Below, one piece after another: positions 31,288 through 39,900 of a stretch of 64,000 nucleotides of DNA. The position numbers were made by a program, and so were the translations under genes. This stretch comes from VAYN01 sp964540905. Lineage in GTDB: Bacteria > Actinomycetota > Thermoleophilia > Solirubrobacterales > 70-9. The stretch covers positions 18,841-82,840 of the forward strand of contig CAZIOS010000010.1 in assembly GCA_964540905.1 (NCBI GenBank), written 5' to 3'. The stretch's first letter is position 1; the number at the start of each line of letters is the position of its first letter. Below the pieces are notes generated by a model that was not told the origin of the DNA, ran no database searches, and worked only from the letters and a program-made list of their open reading frames with translations.

Positions 31288-32430
31288 TCAGTGGGTGCAA
31301 GGCCCGGTGCCGACCGGGCCGGAAGCGCTGGCGACGGCTTCCTCGGCCAGCTCGGCCGGGATCGCGAAGCCGCCCGCGAGGCCCGAGGTGGTGGCGGCGA
31401 AGACGGTGCCGACCACCTGCCCCCGCGAGTCGACCAACGGCCCACCCGAGTTGCCGCTGCGGACCGTGCCGCGCAGCGAGGTGATCTCGCGGTCGACCGG
31501 CCCCTTGCCGTAGGAGTCGTCGCTGATCGTCAGCTGGGTGTCGCCGAGCCGGGCGGGGGCCAGCGAGTAGGGACCGTTCTCCGGGTAGCCGAGGACGGCG
31601 ACCTCGGCGCCGCTCGGGCGCTGCGAGGAGATCGTCAGCGTCGGCAGGTGGGCTTCGACCCGAAGCAGCGCCAGGTCGTCGCGGGGCTCGTAGTAGACGG
31701 CGGTGGCGTCGAACTCCTCGCCATCCTCGGTCGTGACCGTGGTGTCGTCGGAGCCGGCGACGACGTGGGCGTTGGTGACGATCAGCCCCGGCCGCACCGC
31801 CCAGCCCGAGCCCTCGACCCCGAGCCCGCAGGCGGTGCCGAGCACGCGCACGACCGAGGCGGCGTCGCGCTGGACGGCGGCGTCGCCGGCGATCGCGCCG
31901 CTGGGCGCCGCCAGCGGCGTCTGCGGCCCGATCACCGCCGGCGCCGGGTCGACCCGGTCGAGCGCCCCCAGGACCGGCCCGGAGGGAGGGAGGACTTCGT
32001 CGAGGCTGCGCAAGATCAGCGAGCCCTGGACGTCGGTGCGCAGCCGCGCCGTCGCCGGCGCGTGCAGGGCGACGGCGCCGAAGATCCAGGCGAGGCCGAG
32101 CGCGACCGAGGCGATCAGCGCCGCGCCGCCGGCGCCGTCGGCCCGGTGCAGCGCCGGTTTGCGGATCCATTTTGCCCGCAGCCCCAGCGCGAAGCTCTCC
32201 AGCGCAACCGCAACCAGGGCGCCGGCCAGCAGCGCCCCCAGCGCCGCGAACAGCGGCGCGTAGGGCGAGCGGGGACCGGCGGAGAGGATCAGCGGGCCGA
32301 GCCGGCTGCCGGCGAAGGCGCCGAACACGAACCCGGCCATGGTCAGCGCGCCGACGATCAATCCCTGCCGGTAGCCCCACAGCCCCAGCGCCAAGGTGAA
32401 GGCGACGATCGCCCAATCGAGAACGGTCAC
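31288..32430 (-). CDS. MarP-like membrane serine protease (CvpA + trypsin domains)
   Basis: 380 residues. Residues 1-130 hold four membrane helices like CvpA/MarP (DWAIVAFTLALGLWGYRQG). The periplasmic trypsin-like domain has His222 (IVTNAHVV), Asp251 or 252 (RDDLALLRV) and Ser328 (SGNSGGPLV). In Mycobacterium tuberculosis MarP protects against acid and oxidative stress and processes a peptidoglycan hydrolase. Length matches (397 in that species, from memory). The GTG start faces the divergent penicillin-binding protein, a shared cell-envelope theme. Confidence 0.9.
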   Translation of the reverse strand: MTVLDWAIVAFTLALGLWGYRQGLIVGALTMAGFVFGAFAGSRLGPLILSAGPRSPYAPLFAALGALLAGALVAVALESFALGLRAKWIRKPALHRADGAGGAALIASVALGLAWIFGAVALHAPATARLRTDVQGSLILRSLDEVLPPSGPVLGALDRVDPAPAVIGPQTPLAAPSGAIAGDAAVQRDAASVVRVLGTACGLGVEGSGWAVRPGLIVTNAHVVAGSDDTTVTTEDGEEFDATAVYYEPRDDLALLRVEAHLPTLTISSQRPSGAEVAVLGYPENGPYSLAPARLGDTQLTISDDSYGKGPVDREITSLRGTVRSGNSGGPLVDSRGQVVGTVFAATTSGLAGGFAIPAELAEEAVASASGPVGTGPCTH

Positions 32431-32473
32431 CCTGGAATAGAAGCATGCGGGGGATCGCTCTACTACCTTTCAG

Positions 32474-34207
32474 GTGGTGAGCCGGCTGTCACCCGAGGTG
32501 GAGCGACGCCGTCGCCTCGTCACCCGCACGCTTCCCCTCGCGATCATCGCGATCGTCGCCTTCGTCGTGGGCGCGGCCACCGGCGCCCCCGGCTCGCCCC
32601 AGAAGGAAGCCGCCGACCGCTTCGCCGCAGACTGGGCGGCGGGGAACTTCGCCGCCATGTACCGGGAACTGAACCCCGCCTCGCGGGCGGCGATCGAACT
32701 CAACGACTTCGTCGTCGCCTACCGCGACGCCGAGATGACGGCGACCGTGCGCCGGCTCGAACCCGGCTCCGCCCACGACCCCAGCTCCGAACACGGCGAG
32801 ACCGTCGTCGCGGTGCCGCTGGCGATCGCCACCACCGCCTTCGGCCGGCTCGAAGACGAGATCGAGCTGCCCTTCGCCGACGGCGGCATCGCCTGGGACC
32901 CGAGCCTGGTCTTCCCCGGGCTGCGCCGGGGCGAGCACCTCGAAAGCCAGATCAAGCTGGCGCCGCGGGCGCCGATCCTCGCCGCCGACGGGACGCCGCT
33001 GGCCGAGGGCCCGGCCGACGAACGCGAACACCCGCTCGGCAGCGCCGCGATCGACGTCGCCGGCGAAGTCGGCGAAGCCAGCGAAGAAGAACTGCCGAAG
33101 CTGGCCCGCCACGGTTTCGGCGCCGACACCCCGGTCGGGGTCAGCGGCCTCGAGCGCGCCTTCAACGCCCGCCTCGCCGGCAGGCCCGGCGGCTCGCTGC
33201 TGGCGGTGCCCGAATCCGGCTCCCCGCGCGTGCTCGCCGAAGCCGAACCGCGGCCGGGGGCGCCGGTGAAGACGACGATCGACCCCGACCTGCAGACCTC
33301 GGCGGTCGCCGCCCTCGCCGGGCGGGTCGGCGGCATCGCCGTGCTCGACGCCCGCAACGGCGACGTGCGGGCGCTGGCCGGCGAGGCCTACTCCGCCCCC
33401 CAGCCTCCCGGCTCGACCTTCAAGATCATCACCACCACCGCCGCCCTCAAAACCGGCGCGGTCTCGCTCGAAGACGAATTCGAAATCACCGACGGCGTCA
33501 ACGTCGGCGGCCGCTTCCTCAACAACGCCAACGGCGAGTACTGCGGCGGCACCCTGCGCCAGGCCTTCGCCGAGTCCTGCAACGCGGACTTCGCCCCGCT
33601 CGGACCCAAGATCGGCAACGACGAACTGGTGAAGACGGCGGAAAGCTTCGGCTTCAACTCGCCGCCGACCCTCTACGCGCCGCGGATCGTGCGCGAAGCG
33701 GAACTGGCGGAATCGACGATCCCGACCGAAATCGGCGAAGAAATCGACCTCGCCGTCTCCGCGATCGGCCAGGGCGAAGTGCTGGCGACGCCGCTGGAGA
33801 TGGCGAGCGTGGCGCAGACGATCGGCAACGGTGGCGTCCGCGAGCCGACCTCGATCGTCGCCAACAAGAAGCTGCGCCCGCACGCGAAGCCGGTGCGGGT
33901 GATGTCGAAGAAGCTCGCCGGCGAGCTGACCGAACTGATGATCGGCGTCGTCACCGAAGGCACCGGCACCGCCGGCGCGATCCCCGAGGCCCAGGTCGCC
34001 GGCAAGACCGGCACCGCCGAGCTCGGCCCCAAGCCGGGCCAGGAGAACTCGCCCAACCCGGTCCAGCGCAAGGACGCCTGGTTCTCCGCCTTCGCCCCGG
34101 CCGAAGGCGCCAAGCTGGCGATCGGCGTGCTGCTGATCGAAGCCGAAGCGGCCGGCGGCGAAGTCGCGGCCCCGGCCGCGGCGGAAGTCCTCTCGGCCGG
34201 TCTCTGA
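32474..34207 (+). CDS. Penicillin-binding protein, monofunctional transpeptidase
   Basis: 577 residues. An N-terminal anchor helix (residues 19-37) is followed by an NTF2-like MecA_N domain (AADRFAADWAAGNFAAMY), a linker domain, and a transpeptidase with SxxK at Ser314-T-F-Lys317, SxN at Ser368-C-Asn370 and KTG at Lys511-T-G. It cross-links peptidoglycan outside the membrane; MecA_N-type proteins include low-affinity PBPs such as PBP2a and mycobacterial PBP-lipo, so beta-lactam sensitivity may be reduced (inference). Two GTG codons (32474 and 32477) could start the protein. Confidence 0.9.
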   Translation: MVSRLSPEVERRRRLVTRTLPLAIIAIVAFVVGAATGAPGSPQKEAADRFAADWAAGNFAAMYRELNPASRAAIELNDFVVAYRDAEMTATVRRLEPGSAHDPSSEHGETVVAVPLAIATTAFGRLEDEIELPFADGGIAWDPSLVFPGLRRGEHLESQIKLAPRAPILAADGTPLAEGPADEREHPLGSAAIDVAGEVGEASEEELPKLARHGFGADTPVGVSGLERAFNARLAGRPGGSLLAVPESGSPRVLAEAEPRPGAPVKTTIDPDLQTSAVAALAGRVGGIAVLDARNGDVRALAGEAYSAPQPPGSTFKIITTTAALKTGAVSLEDEFEITDGVNVGGRFLNNANGEYCGGTLRQAFAESCNADFAPLGPKIGNDELVKTAESFGFNSPPTLYAPRIVREAELAESTIPTEIGEEIDLAVSAIGQGEVLATPLEMASVAQTIGNGGVREPTSIVANKKLRPHAKPVRVMSKKLAGELTELMIGVVTEGTGTAGAIPEAQVAGKTGTAELGPKPGQENSPNPVQRKDAWFSAFAPAEGAKLAIGVLLIEAEAAGGEVAAPAAAEVLSAGL

Positions 34208-34234
34208 GCGGCCGCCGAAGGGCGCCACCCCGCG

Positions 34235-34786
34235 CTAGAGGTCGAGCGTGACCTGGGCTTCTTCGCCGTTGGCGGCGGGGAGGTGCAGGGTCAGCGGCCG
34301 GTTGCTGGAGGCTTCGGCCGGCAGCAGGAAGAGCGCCATCGAGCCCTCGATCGGCCCCTGCTGGGCGCTCGAGTCGAGGACCGGGATCTGTTCCTGCGAT
34401 TCGACTTCGCCGCCGAAGGGGAAGGCGTAGAGGCTTTCGCTGGGGATCAGTTCGTATTTGGCGTGGGTGGCGTCGGTGATGTCCACCGTCGAGGGCAGCT
34501 TCTGGGCCTCGTTGCTTTCGTTGTGGACCTGGAAGAAGACGCCGAAGTAGGTGGAGCCGTCGGGCGGCGGCGGCTGGCCGACCAGGTAGGCCGAGTCCTC
34601 GTTGTCGTTGGGGTTGAGGTAACGCGAGAAGACGACCTCGAAGTTGAGGTCGCCGAGCTTCACCGATTCGCCCTCGGAGACGTTCTTGGAGTCGCTCGAG
34701 TAGCCGCAGGCGGAGACCGCGACGGTGAGGGCGGCGAGGGCCAGGGCGGCGGCCAGCGGCAGCAGGATTCTGCGGTTCGGGAGCAT
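34235..34786 (-). CDS. DUF4352-like lipoprotein
   Basis: 183 residues with a lipoprotein signal peptide (LAAALALAALTVAVSACG; lipobox SACG at about residue 27). The mature part is a beta-sandwich like DUF4352 (FEVVFSRYLNP, YFGVFFQVHNESNEAQKLPS), a family of immunoprotective extracellular domains in Gram-positives. It would be anchored to the outer leaflet of the cell membrane. A TAGACT sequence about 10 nt before the ATG may be its -10. It precedes no obvious partner. Confidence 0.78.
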   Translation of the reverse strand: MLPNRRILLPLAAALALAALTVAVSACGYSSDSKNVSEGESVKLGDLNFEVVFSRYLNPNDNEDSAYLVGQPPPPDGSTYFGVFFQVHNESNEAQKLPSTVDITDATHAKYELIPSESLYAFPFGGEVESQEQIPVLDSSAQQGPIEGSMALFLLPAEASSNRPLTLHLPAANGEEAQVTLDL

Positions 34787-34802
34787 CGGCGGCGAGAGTC
34801 TA

Positions 34803-35318
34803 TTAAGGGATGCCGGTCGCGTAACGGTTGCCCCCGGCGACGGCGATCCGATCGAGGTCCGGGGCCTCGGACTCGAGCCGGTCGCGGAGCCGCCGCAGCG
34901 CCTCCCGCCAGCCGCGCTGGGTCCAGACCGAGCCGGCCGAGAGCAGCTCCAGACCGCGGTCGAGGTGGCCCGGCTCGGTCCAGTGGGAGAGCCGCACCGC
35001 GGTCAGCGAGCCCGGCCTCTCGGTCAGCTCCCAGACCGTGTGCGAGGCGATCCGGTTGGCGCGGCCGCCGGCGCCGCGCTCGACGATCAGGTGCGGCGCC
35101 TCCAGTTCGACGATCGTCGTGTCCATCCAGACCGAGCGCAGCGGCGCCTCGACCCGGAAGCGCGCCCCGGCGCCGACCCCGGCGGACTCGATCCGGGTCA
35201 GGTGGAAGCCGCTGAGGAAGTGGTCGGTGAAGGAGGGCCGCTCGGCGAGGTCTGCGAGCACCGCGAAGACCCGCTCGCGCGGCAGGTCGATCTCGGTCTC
35301 GGCGCTGATCGGGCCCAT
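34803..35318 (-). CDS. SRPBCC (START-like) family protein
   Basis: 171 residues starting MGPISAETEIDLPRERVFAVLADLAERPSF, the usual opening of polyketide-cyclase/START-like lipid-binding folds, with later ARFRVEAPLRSVWMDTTIVELEAPHLIVERG. Such proteins bind hydrophobic ligands; a reaction cannot be named. It is followed by the lipoprotein gene after 17 nt on the same strand. Confidence 0.85.
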   Translation of the reverse strand: MGPISAETEIDLPRERVFAVLADLAERPSFTDHFLSGFHLTRIESAGVGAGARFRVEAPLRSVWMDTTIVELEAPHLIVERGAGGRANRIASHTVWELTERPGSLTAVRLSHWTEPGHLDRGLELLSAGSVWTQRGWREALRRLRDRLESEAPDLDRIAVAGGNRYATGIP

Positions 35319-35327
35319 CGCGGGGCG

Positions 35328-35333
35328 ATTCTA
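35328..35333 (-). promoter_or_regulatory. -10 box of the SRPBCC gene
   Basis: TAGAAT on the minus strand ends 9 nt before the ATG at 35318. Confidence 0.4.
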
Positions 35334-35392
35334 TTGGCGGCGCGCGCCAGGCGCGGTAGGATCGACGGCGACGCAGAGGGAAGGAGGCCACC

Positions 35393-35965
35393 ATCTTCGA
35401 GAGCGTCAGCAGCAGCCCGCTTGGCGATCGTCACGACTCCGGCACGATCCCCGGAGCCGGCACCTTCTTCTGCCTGATCTGCGGCTCCCAGCTCTCGATC
35501 GAGGAGCCCGAGCCGCTGCCCGGGTGCCCGCGCTGCGGCGGCGCCCAATTCCGCCGCGACTCGATCTTCGAAGCGCGCCAGGACCACGGCACGGCGACCA
35601 GCGAGTTCGCCCTGCCCACTGGGGAGGCGGCGCCCGAGTGGCTCGCCGAGGCACGGGCCGGGCTCGAGCGCCCGGGCCACTACCTCGCCTGGCGCGACGA
35701 CGACGGCGAGGTCGAGGTCTTCGCGATCGCCCGCGGCTGGACCCGGATCGGGCGCAGCGCCGCCGCCGACCTGCGGCTCGACGACCCCAGCATCTCCCGC
35801 CGCCACGCCCTGATCGTCGCCGAGCCGGGCAAGGGGCTGCGGGTGCTGGACGACCGCAGCCTCAACGGCGTCTTCGTCAACGGCGCCGCGGTCGAGTGGG
35901 GCCCGCTGGCCGACGGCGACGAGCTGGCGGTCGGCCGCTACAGCCTCTACGCCCTCAAACGCTGA
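35393..35965 (+). CDS. FHA-domain protein with zinc ribbon, ATC start
   Basis: 190 codons. Residues about 27-55 form a zinc ribbon (FFCLICGSQ and LPGCPRCGG). Residues about 105-190 are an FHA phosphothreonine-binding domain (ARGWTRIGRSAAADLRLDDP, SISRRHALIV, LDDRSLNGVFVNG, DELAVGRYSLYAL). After the in-frame stop at 35357 there is no ATG, GTG or TTG before the domain. The ATC at 35393 has a perfect AAGGAGG six bases upstream (35381-35387) and is taken as the start. TAGGAT (35357-35362) is a likely -10. FHA proteins read Ser/Thr kinase signalling; the ligand is unknown. Confidence 0.8.
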   Translation: MFESVSSSPLGDRHDSGTIPGAGTFFCLICGSQLSIEEPEPLPGCPRCGGAQFRRDSIFEARQDHGTATSEFALPTGEAAPEWLAEARAGLERPGHYLAWRDDDGEVEVFAIARGWTRIGRSAAADLRLDDPSISRRHALIVAEPGKGLRVLDDRSLNGVFVNGAAVEWGPLADGDELAVGRYSLYALKR

Positions 35966-35994
35966 GGACTCGTATTTCCGGCCACCGGCGTCCC

Positions 35995-36000
35995 TAGGAT
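35995..36000 (+). promoter_or_regulatory. -10 box of the 36009 gene
   Basis: TAGGAT ends 8 nt before the GTG at 36009; no ribosome site is seen. Confidence 0.4.
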
Positions 36001-36008
36001 GCGGTCCA

Positions 36009-36437
36009 GTGAGTGCCGCTCCCAATCCGGTCGATCCGTCCCTGCCGCCGCCCCCTCCGACGCTCTCGGTCGCGGCCGACCGGGCGCGGGCGCAGCTGCA
36101 GGAGGAGATCGAGCGCGTCCGCGCCGGCGTCGAAGAGATGCTGGCCGAGCAGGGGGACCCGATGGACCCCGAGCTGCGCCGCGAGCTCGACACCCTGCAC
36201 GAGGAGACCCGCCGCTACGTCAAGGAGCGCGTGCGCAAGAGCGAGAAGCGGATGGAGCGCTCGATCCGCAAGATCGACGAGCGCACCCAGATCCTCGAGC
36301 ACCGGATCGACCAGGTCGAAACCGACCGCCAGATGTCCGAGATCCGGATCCACCAATCCACCGAGCAGATGCTCAACGGCCTGCTGCTGGAGATCCGCGC
36401 GATCGCCGACCGGCTCGACCGCAGTCCGCTGAGATAG
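36009..36437 (+). CDS. Coiled-coil protein of unknown function
   Basis: 142 residues: a proline-rich N-terminus (about 1-20) and then a continuous charged helix from about 25 to 138 with strong heptad pattern (RAQLQEEIERVRAGVEEML, EETRRYVKERVRKSEKRMER, RKIDERTQILEHRIDQVE). It is cytosolic, probably dimeric or longer. It lies just after the FHA gene on the same strand with its own promoter. A structured repeat follows its stop by 13 nt. Confidence 0.75.
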   Translation: MSAAPNPVDPSLPPPPPTLSVAADRARAQLQEEIERVRAGVEEMLAEQGDPMDPELRRELDTLHEETRRYVKERVRKSEKRMERSIRKIDERTQILEHRIDQVETDRQMSEIRIHQSTEQMLNGLLLEIRAIADRLDRSPLR

Positions 36438-36450
36438 GAGCACGGGCGGG

Positions 36451-36572
36451 GAGCGGGAGTTGGGGCTCCCTCCTGCTTGCTGGGATTTTCGCCGTTAACG
36501 TCCCGTCTCTCGCTGACGGGCACTGCGAAAATCAGGACGCCGCTGCGCTGGAGGGAGCCCCAACTCCCGCTT
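36451..36572 (+). ncRNA. Structured 3' element, copy 1
   Basis: An outer 21-bp perfect stem (36453-36473 with 36550-36570) encloses a 76-nt core that holds a 9-bp stem (GATTTTCGC 36484-36492 with GCGAAAATC 36525-36533) and a 6-bp apical hairpin (CCCGTC 36502-36507 with GACGGG 36515-36520, loop TCTCGCT). Copy 2 (36781-36901, opposite strand) shares the core but has a different outer stem. It starts 13 nt after the coiled-coil gene's stop. It may be a terminator family, a regulatory RNA domain or a mobile element; the conserved core with compensated stems points to selection on structure. Confidence 0.65.
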
Positions 36573-36780
36573 CGAGGCACGACCTGCCTAAGCAAGCAAT
36601 CGACCCGTCTCCGATTGGATAGCCGTGGGACAGCAGTTCCCACGCTCGCATCCAGTTGAACAGCCGATCCTCGGACGCACAGAGACCTACGGACCAGCGA
36701 TCCTCGGACCGGCCGCCAGCGTCTCGAGCTGATCCAGCTATCAGCGTTAGAGCTCTCTCGACCGAGCGGTCGCGTGCTCG
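36573..36780. other. Interval between the two structured elements
   Basis: Non-coding. It contains two small hairpins: CGTGGGA (36624-36630) with TCCCACG (36638-36644), and CGACC/GGTCG near 36760. The word ATCCTCGGAC occurs twice near 36670-36710. No credible coding frame is seen. Confidence 0.5.
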
Positions 36781-36901
36781 GGGAGGGGTGGGGTGCCCCT
36801 GGAGCGCGCGGCGTCCCGATTTTCGCAGTGCCCGTCAGCGAGAGACGGCGCAGTTAACGGCGAAAATCCCAGCAAGCGGAAGGGGCGCCCCACCCCCTCC
36901 C
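36781..36901 (-). ncRNA. Structured 3' element, copy 2
   Basis: On the minus strand this copy begins 13 nt after the gltB stop. Its outer stem (36781-36800 with 36881-36901) pairs except for one bulge and one G-U type position and has a different sequence from copy 1's stem. The 80-nt core is the inverse of copy 1 with more than 60 of about 70 aligned bases identical by eye, including both inner stems and the CTCGC apical loop. Confidence 0.65.
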
Positions 36902-36914
36902 ACGCCCACCGAAA

Positions 36915-39900
36915 TCACTCAGTCGAGATCGACGGATCCGCCTGAACCCGGTGCGGCACCACCATCAGGAAGTTGCTGGTCGCGTCCGCGGCCATCTTGA
37001 GCACCCGCTCGGCCTCCTCCTCCTGGCCGGTCGCCCGCAGTTCCTCGGCGTAGGCACTGATCAGATCGTCGACGTCGATCAACCCCTCGGCGTCGAGGTC
37101 CTTGAGCTCGACTTTGGCGCCCTCGCCGAGCCGGCGCTCGATCGCGGCGCGGTCGATGCCGAAGGCGTTGTGGCGGACGTAGACGCGGCCGCCGGTCATC
37201 CCGGCGCAGGCCCAGGGGCCGAGGTCGCCGAAGACGACGGCGCGGCCCGAGGTCATGTACTCGAAGGCGAAGCCCTTGGCGTTGGCGCGGTCGACGATGC
37301 AGCCACGGCTGTCGTCGATGTCCTGCTCGGGCTCGCCGCCGAGGATCACGTCGGCGCCGGAGAGGCGGATGCAGAAGCGCGAGTCGGCCGAGCCCTGGAC
37401 GAAGAGGCGGCCGCGCTGGGCGCCGTAGGCGAAGGACTTGCCGACCGAGCCGTTGACCCGCTGGCCCCGCGCCCCCTTGCCCTTGAGGATCGCGATCGAG
37501 CCGCCCAGCATCGTCTTGCCGACGCCGTCCTGGGCGCCGCCCTCGACCCGGATCGCGACGCCGTAGGCGTTGAAGGCGCCGAGCCCCTGGCCGGCGACCG
37601 AGCCGCCGTTGAAGTCGAGCCGGGCCAGCACCTCGTCGCTGGAGTCCGGCGCGTCCTCGTCGAAGATCCGCGAGCGCGCGATCGCCCCCGCCAGCTCGGT
37701 CCCGAGCACGCGGTCGTTGGCGTCGGTGGCGCGCGGGAAGTGGTTGCTGATCGTGCGGCCGGGGCAGATGTCGCCGGCCAGGGCGCCGATCTGGTGCGAG
37801 GCCTCCTTCGCCTCCATCCGGATCGGCCGGGCGACGACCATGCCGGCCTCGGCCCGGGCGTCGGCGCTCTCGGCGACCGGCAGGTCGATCGGCTCGAGGT
37901 CGAGGAACTCCTCCAGCGGCGTGATCAGCGGCGCCAGGTCGACGCTGTCGTGGGCGGCGACCTGCTCCAGCAGGTCGTAGCGGCCGACCAGGTCCTGGGC
38001 GCGCTCGTAGCCGAGCGAGGCGACGACCTGCTTGACCTCCTCGCCCATCGAGGAGAAGAAGCGGGCGCAGCTCTCGGCCGCGAGGTCGACCTCCTGCGGC
38101 GTGAACTTCTTCAGCCCGTGCTCCTGGGCCTGCTCGACCGTCTCGATCTGGGTGGCGATGCCGACATGGCAGGTGTCGAGCTGGCAGCCGCGGCAGATCG
38201 TGCAGCCGAGGCTGACCATCGCCAGGGTGCCGAAGCCGACCCGGTTGGCGCCGAGGCAGTGCAATTTGACGATGTCGTGGCCGGTCCGGTAGCCGCCGTC
38301 GGCCCAGATCTCGACCCGGTTGCGGAGCCCCGCCTCCATCAGCGCCCGGTGCACGGCACGGGTGCCGATGTCCGAGGGCAGGCCGACGTGACGCAGCGCG
38401 TGCTGGCGGGCGGCGCCGGTGCCGCCCTCGAAGCCGGAGAGGGTGATGATGTCGGCGCCGGCCTTGGCGATGCCAAGGCCGATCGTGCCGATGTTCGGCA
38501 CCACCGGCACCTTGACCGAGACCCGCACGTCGGGGTTGACCGTCTTCAGCTCGTCGATCAGCTCGGCCAGGTCCTCGATCGAGTAGAGGTCGTGGTTGTT
38601 GGAGGGCGAGATCAGGTCGGTGCCGGGCGAGGCGTTACGGGCGGCGGCGACCTTCTCGGAGACCTTCTTGCCGGGCAGGTGGCCGCCCTCGCCGGGCTTG
38701 GCCCCCTGGCCGATCTTGATCTCGGCCAGGTAGGAGGAGTTGAGCATCTCCGCCGAGACGCCGAAGCGCCCCGAGGCGACCTGCTGGCCGCGCCACTTGC
38801 GGTAGTGGCCGTACATGTCGCGGATCTCGCCGCCCTCGCCGTTGACGCAGAGGACGTTGATCGCCTTCGCCGCCTCGGCGTAGGCGCGGAAGGCCGGCTC
38901 GGACTGCGAGCCGAAGCTCATCGAGGAGATCACGATCGGGTAGTCGTGGTGGCCGATGCCGGCGTCGACGTTGGCCGGGTCGACCGGCTCGCGGTCGCCC
39001 ACGAGGCCCATGATGTGGCGCATCGAGATCGGGCTCTGCTTCTCCAGGTCGCGGACTTTCTGCGAGTACTCCTCGTAGGTCCCGCTGCCGTTGGCGGTCG
39101 CGATCGCCGCCTTGTAGACCTTCGGGTAGAAGCGGAACGTCTTCGCCGGTTTGGCCGCCTCGTCGTCGCCGCCGAGCGCCCGGGCGCGGGCGTTGGCGTC
39201 CTCGTCGAGGTCCTCGAAGCCGGTGCCGGCGCGCTCGGAGGCGGCGAAGGCCTCGGTCTGGAAGATCTCGGCCAGCTCCGGCTTGACCCCGATCGAGGAG
39301 AACTGGCGGGCGTAGCCGCGCACCTCGTGGATGCCGATCGTCGAGATCACTTTCTCGATCCCCTTGGTCAGGGCGGCGCAGAGGTTGCTGACGTCGGACT
39401 CGTAGTCCTCGACGCAGATCACCTCGACCATCGTGTACGGGCAGACGCCGTTGGCGCCGAGGCCCAGCGCCAGCATCGTGTCGTGGACGTTGCGGATCGC
39501 CGCCGAGCGCAGGACGATGCCGCAGCGGCGGCGCAGGTTCTCTTCGCCGGTCGTGACCCGGAACTGCTTCAGCGCCTGGTCGACCGCCGAGGTCGCCAGG
39601 TGCGGGTCGAGGTAGCGGCGCTCGCCTTCGTAGACCGTGCGATCGGTGAGGACCAGCAGCTCGGCCCCGTTGCGAACCTTCTTCACCGCTTCCTGCTTGA
39701 TCCGCTCGATCGCGCCGCGGGTCGTCTCCGACTCGAGCAGGGAGATGTCGACGGCGGCGGCGCGGCCGCGGAACTCCTCCCAGAGGTCCTCCAGCAGATA
39801 GGTGCGGTGCTCGCGGGCGATCGCCCGGTAGGCCCTGTCGGCCAGCGGCGCCAGGCCGTGGTGGCCGCCGAGGATCACCGGGAAGGCGGTTTCGACCGTG

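Noticed and set aside
29686..34251. A 1521-codon plus-strand open frame spanning xseA, hxlR, marP and the PBP
   Set aside because: It crosses several well-supported genes on the other strand and in another frame; composition is Arg/Gly/Pro-rich as in shadow frames.
36438..36914. The pair of inverted elements as terminal repeats of a MITE
   Set aside because: Each copy carries its own closed stem with different sequence, and no target-site duplication is seen; the parallel placement after two stop codons fits a 3' element better, though a transposed origin is not excluded.
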